Shown here piece after piece: positions 15,371 through 16,878 of a stretch of 16,878 nucleotides of DNA. How positions within the stretch are numbered: the first letter of the stretch is position 1; the number at the start of each line of letters is the position of its first letter. Made by a program: the position numbers and the translations under genes. The stretch is from CAXBNB01 sp040151475. Lineage in GTDB: Bacteria > Bacteroidota > Bacteroidia > Cytophagales > Cyclobacteriaceae. The DNA is taken from contig NZ_JBDKWG010000145.1 of assembly GCF_040151475.1 (NCBI RefSeq), positions 1 to 16,878 on the forward strand, read 5' to 3'. The notes below the pieces were generated by a model, which searched no databases, was not told where the DNA came from, and saw nothing but the letters and a program-made list of their open reading frames with translations.

Positions 15371-15476
15371 ACAGACACTAAAATGAATATACGAACAGAG
15401 CTCTTTGATAAAACAATGCGAATAAGAAATTCCAGTGCTTCTAGCAACTGGATCGCATACTCATTTTAGTTGAGCG
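15371..15476 (+). other. attC-like folded site of cassette 1, distal part
   Basis: After AC (end of R'') come nested inverted repeats: ACTAAAATGA (15377-15386) with TCATTTTAGT (15461-15470), ATGCGA (15416-15421) with TCGCAT (15453-15458), and TCCAGT (15431-15436) with ACTGGA (15447-15452), plus a small inner stem with an extra A (15446-15447). The spacer L''-R'' is AGAC and the spacer L'-R' is TGAGC, ending at G15476. The order R''-spacer-L''...L'-spacer-R' is that of an integron attC. The fold is asymmetric: 29 nt with an AGAGCTCT palindrome on one side face 2 nt on the other. Confidence 0.75.
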
Positions 15477-16738
15477 TTATGTGTAAGTGAATCTACCGAA
15501 CTAAACCTAAATTGAAAAATGAAAAAATCAACCTTTACCGCCTTACTATTGACATTCGCATTATGTGAGATTTCTGTTGCTCAAAATTGCGATTGTAGTG
15601 AGGCCTTATCCTCAGATTTAAAAACTTTTAGTACTGATTTTAATTCTAAAAAAGCGAAAGAGTATTTCTATGAATACTTTTCAAGTTCTGTAACCGAGCG
15701 AAAGGACTTAGTAAAGAACTCTTCAAATGAATTTGGGCTTGATGTGGTAATTAAAAAAATACCAGTTGGGTTTCAATCGAAAGACAATTCTAGTAAGTCC
15801 CTTAATACACTTAGGCAAATTGAAAGAGAGGTTGTAAATACAGGCTATTTCACCGATGAAAATTTAGAAGTTTTAATTACTGAGTATATTTCAACTGAGC
15901 AGTTGGAAGCCTACAAAGCCTGTTTAAAAGTTTGTTCACAACAGTATAAGAATGGAGTTTATATAAGAACAGGTGGTGACCTTGAAAATTCCTTTTATGT
16001 GCAGGTACATTTTATTAATTCAGTTGACAAAGAAAAGGTCACTTTACAAGAGGATATTAACTACGAAGGATGTGAGCCTATTAATGGACTAACCCTTTCG
16101 AAAGGAACCGAAATAAAAAATGGAAAAAGTGTCACTCAATTCTTTAAAAGAAAAAACGCAGAAGAATCGGCTATAATAAGCGTAGAATTCACAGATGGAA
16201 TCAATGTAGATCCAATTCACATAGAAGGGAACAAAACGGTTAAATTTATCATTCCAATAGGAACTATTGTAGCATCACCACTTTCTCCTAGTGAATTTAT
16301 AAAGCTCTCTGGATCAACAGATATAACAGATTATGAAGAAAATATTTGGACTCCTTGTGATGGCAGGAAAGTAACTGGTTCGACATATTATTTACAGATC
16401 AACCATTTCGTTCCAGATTTAAGAGGACAGTTTATTAGAGGTTTTAATCAGATGTTAAGTAGTGATGAAGCAGTAACCTACTCAAATGGGATTAATCCAG
16501 ACGAAAAAGATAATTCGAAGGTTAATGGTTATAGTTATCAGAAAGACGAACTTAAATCACATTCTCATTCAATCAAATATGAAGAGGAAAAAGTAGCAAA
16601 ACACTCAAAATATCAAAGAACAGTTTGGGAGGTTCAGGATGGAGATCAAACATCTACTCAAAAAACTGGTGGTTCTGAAACAAGACCTAAGAACTTGAGC
16701 GTCTACTATTACATCAGGATCAACTAGAAATACACATA
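15477..16738 (+). mobile_element. Integron-like cassette 2 (secreted collar-domain protein), attC interrupted by intron 2
   Basis: The cassette starts TTATGTGTA directly after G15476. After its gene's stop codon (16725-16727) TACACATA (16731-16738) is the reverse complement of TATGTGTA, and the predicted continuation AC lies beyond intron 2, outside the window. The remaining part of this attC is therefore not visible. The agreement of start and end boxes is independent of that of cassette 1. Confidence 0.65.
15519..16727 (+). CDS. Cassette-borne secreted protein with phage-tail-collar-like C-terminal domain
   Basis: The product is 402 aa. MKKSTFTALLLTFALCEISVAQ is a clear signal peptide, with cleavage likely after AQ (residue 22), so the protein leaves the cytoplasm. 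Residues 23-240 are not recognised and carry some Cys residues (NCDC, ACLKVC). The C-terminal part looks like tail-collar and fibre-tip domains of phages: PIGTIVAS (246-253), WTPCDGR (277-283), PDLRGQFIRG (299-308), KSHSHS (346-351) and GGSETRPKN (384-392). These domains bind surface ligands or form trimeric tips. The gene starts 42 nt after the cassette boundary and has its own leader. A secreted adhesion or binding protein is likely; what it binds is unknown. Confidence 0.85.
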   Translation: MKKSTFTALLLTFALCEISVAQNCDCSEALSSDLKTFSTDFNSKKAKEYFYEYFSSSVTERKDLVKNSSNEFGLDVVIKKIPVGFQSKDNSSKSLNTLRQIEREVVNTGYFTDENLEVLITEYISTEQLEAYKACLKVCSQQYKNGVYIRTGGDLENSFYVQVHFINSVDKEKVTLQEDINYEGCEPINGLTLSKGTEIKNGKSVTQFFKRKNAEESAIISVEFTDGINVDPIHIEGNKTVKFIIPIGTIVASPLSPSEFIKLSGSTDITDYEENIWTPCDGRKVTGSTYYLQINHFVPDLRGQFIRGFNQMLSSDEAVTYSNGINPDEKDNSKVNGYSYQKDELKSHSHSIKYEEEKVAKHSKYQRTVWEVQDGDQTSTQKTGGSETRPKNLSVYYYIRIN

Positions 16739-16878
16739 GTCGAGTAGGTAAAGGGGAATTGCACCCCTAAACCTCTCCCAGAACCGTGCGTGAACCTCTC
16801 AATTCACACGGCTCTTATTATGCAGTCGATATGATCTAAAAATGATCAGACCAATTTGTAGCCCAATTCCCAATGGTA
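16739..16878 (-). mobile_element. 3' end of a second group II intron, cut by the window edge
   Basis: Domain V is at 16814-16781 on the minus strand: 34 nt starting GAGCCGTGTG and ending GCACGGTTC, the standard form with AGC triad. It is followed by GGGAGAGG, a domain VI hairpin (AGGGGTGCAATTCCCCT) and the 3' end CTACCTACTCGAC type at 16739. It differs from intron 1 in domain V, so it is a separate intron, yet it ends at the equivalent attC position (CACATA^). The rest, including any reverse transcriptase, lies to the right. Confidence 0.88.

Larger units (their letters stand above)
12743..15476 (+). mobile_element. Integron-like cassette 1 (PLD/zinc-ribbon gene plus attC, with a group II intron inside the attC)
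   Basis: The cassette starts TTGGCATT directly after G12742. Thirteen bases after the stop codon of its gene lies AATGCCA (13520-13526), completed by AC at 15371-15372 once the intron is removed. AATGCCAAC is the reverse complement of GTTGGCATT at the cassette start, as expected for R'' and the split R' box of one attC. The cassette ends at G15476, after which the next cassette starts with TT. Without the intron it would be 890 bp, a normal cassette size with one short-leader gene (start codon 30 nt from the boundary). Confidence 0.75.

Noticed and set aside
15178..15447. 89-codon open frame on the minus strand
   Set aside because: It crosses the intron 5' splice site and domain I of the intron RNA, and codes for nothing recognisable.

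Overview
The window reads as a chromosomal segment of a Bacteroidota (Cytophagales or Flavobacteriia-like) organism. The supporting signs are AT-rich DNA, start codons with weak or no Shine-Dalgarno pairing, a Bacteroidota-type promoter (TTG, 19 nt, TATCTTTG) ahead of the tRNA pair, and housekeeping proteins of Bacteroidota style. Assignment to a genus is not possible from the sequence alone.

Left part (1-9150). A broken IS4-type transposase is followed by a minus-strand gene whose product joins an AbiEi-like N-terminal region to a Fic domain. A four-copy 24-bp tandem repeat lies just upstream of its start codon. A plus-strand run follows: manA (phosphomannose isomerase), a membrane-anchored metallo-beta-lactamase-fold hydrolase and an exported six-hairpin glycosidase-like protein. 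This run meets the convergent typA/bipA gene at a 16-bp-stem two-way terminator.

Middle part (9350-11040). A good promoter drives tRNA-Gly(GCC) and tRNA-Leu(TAA). The next 800 bp hold no convincing gene. They hold a row of integration scars: 3' fragments of tRNA-Met, tRNA-Thr and tRNA-Met again, mostly followed by a terminator-like hairpin and then an 11-bp tandem direct repeat of the kind that integrase arm domains bind. Repeat types read A (tRNA-Leu), B (Met), C (Thr), D (Met), E, with A and E alike and B and D alike, so the order is nested.

Right part (11041-16878). This is the most interesting region and looks like an integron-like cassette system. A tyrosine recombinase (11554-12705) without the I2 insertion of true IntI is followed, in the same orientation, by an attI-like region and two cassettes. 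Cassette 1 (12743-15476) encodes a PLD-like protein with two zinc ribbons. Cassette 2 (from 15477) encodes a secreted protein with a phage-tail-collar-like end. The key evidence is that the first bases of each cassette (TTGGCATT; TTATGTGTA) are the reverse complement of a box just after that cassette's own stop codon (AATGCCA..; TACACATA..), as the split R'/R'' boxes of attC require. Cassette 1 also has a nested inverted-repeat fold at its end.

Two different group II introns on the minus strand, one complete with its reverse transcriptase (13527-15370) and one entering from the right edge (from 16739), sit at the same point of the two attC R'' boxes (A^AC on plus, GT^T on minus). The recombinase would thus supply cassette capture, the cassettes would carry accessory genes, and the introns would use the attC sites as their home.
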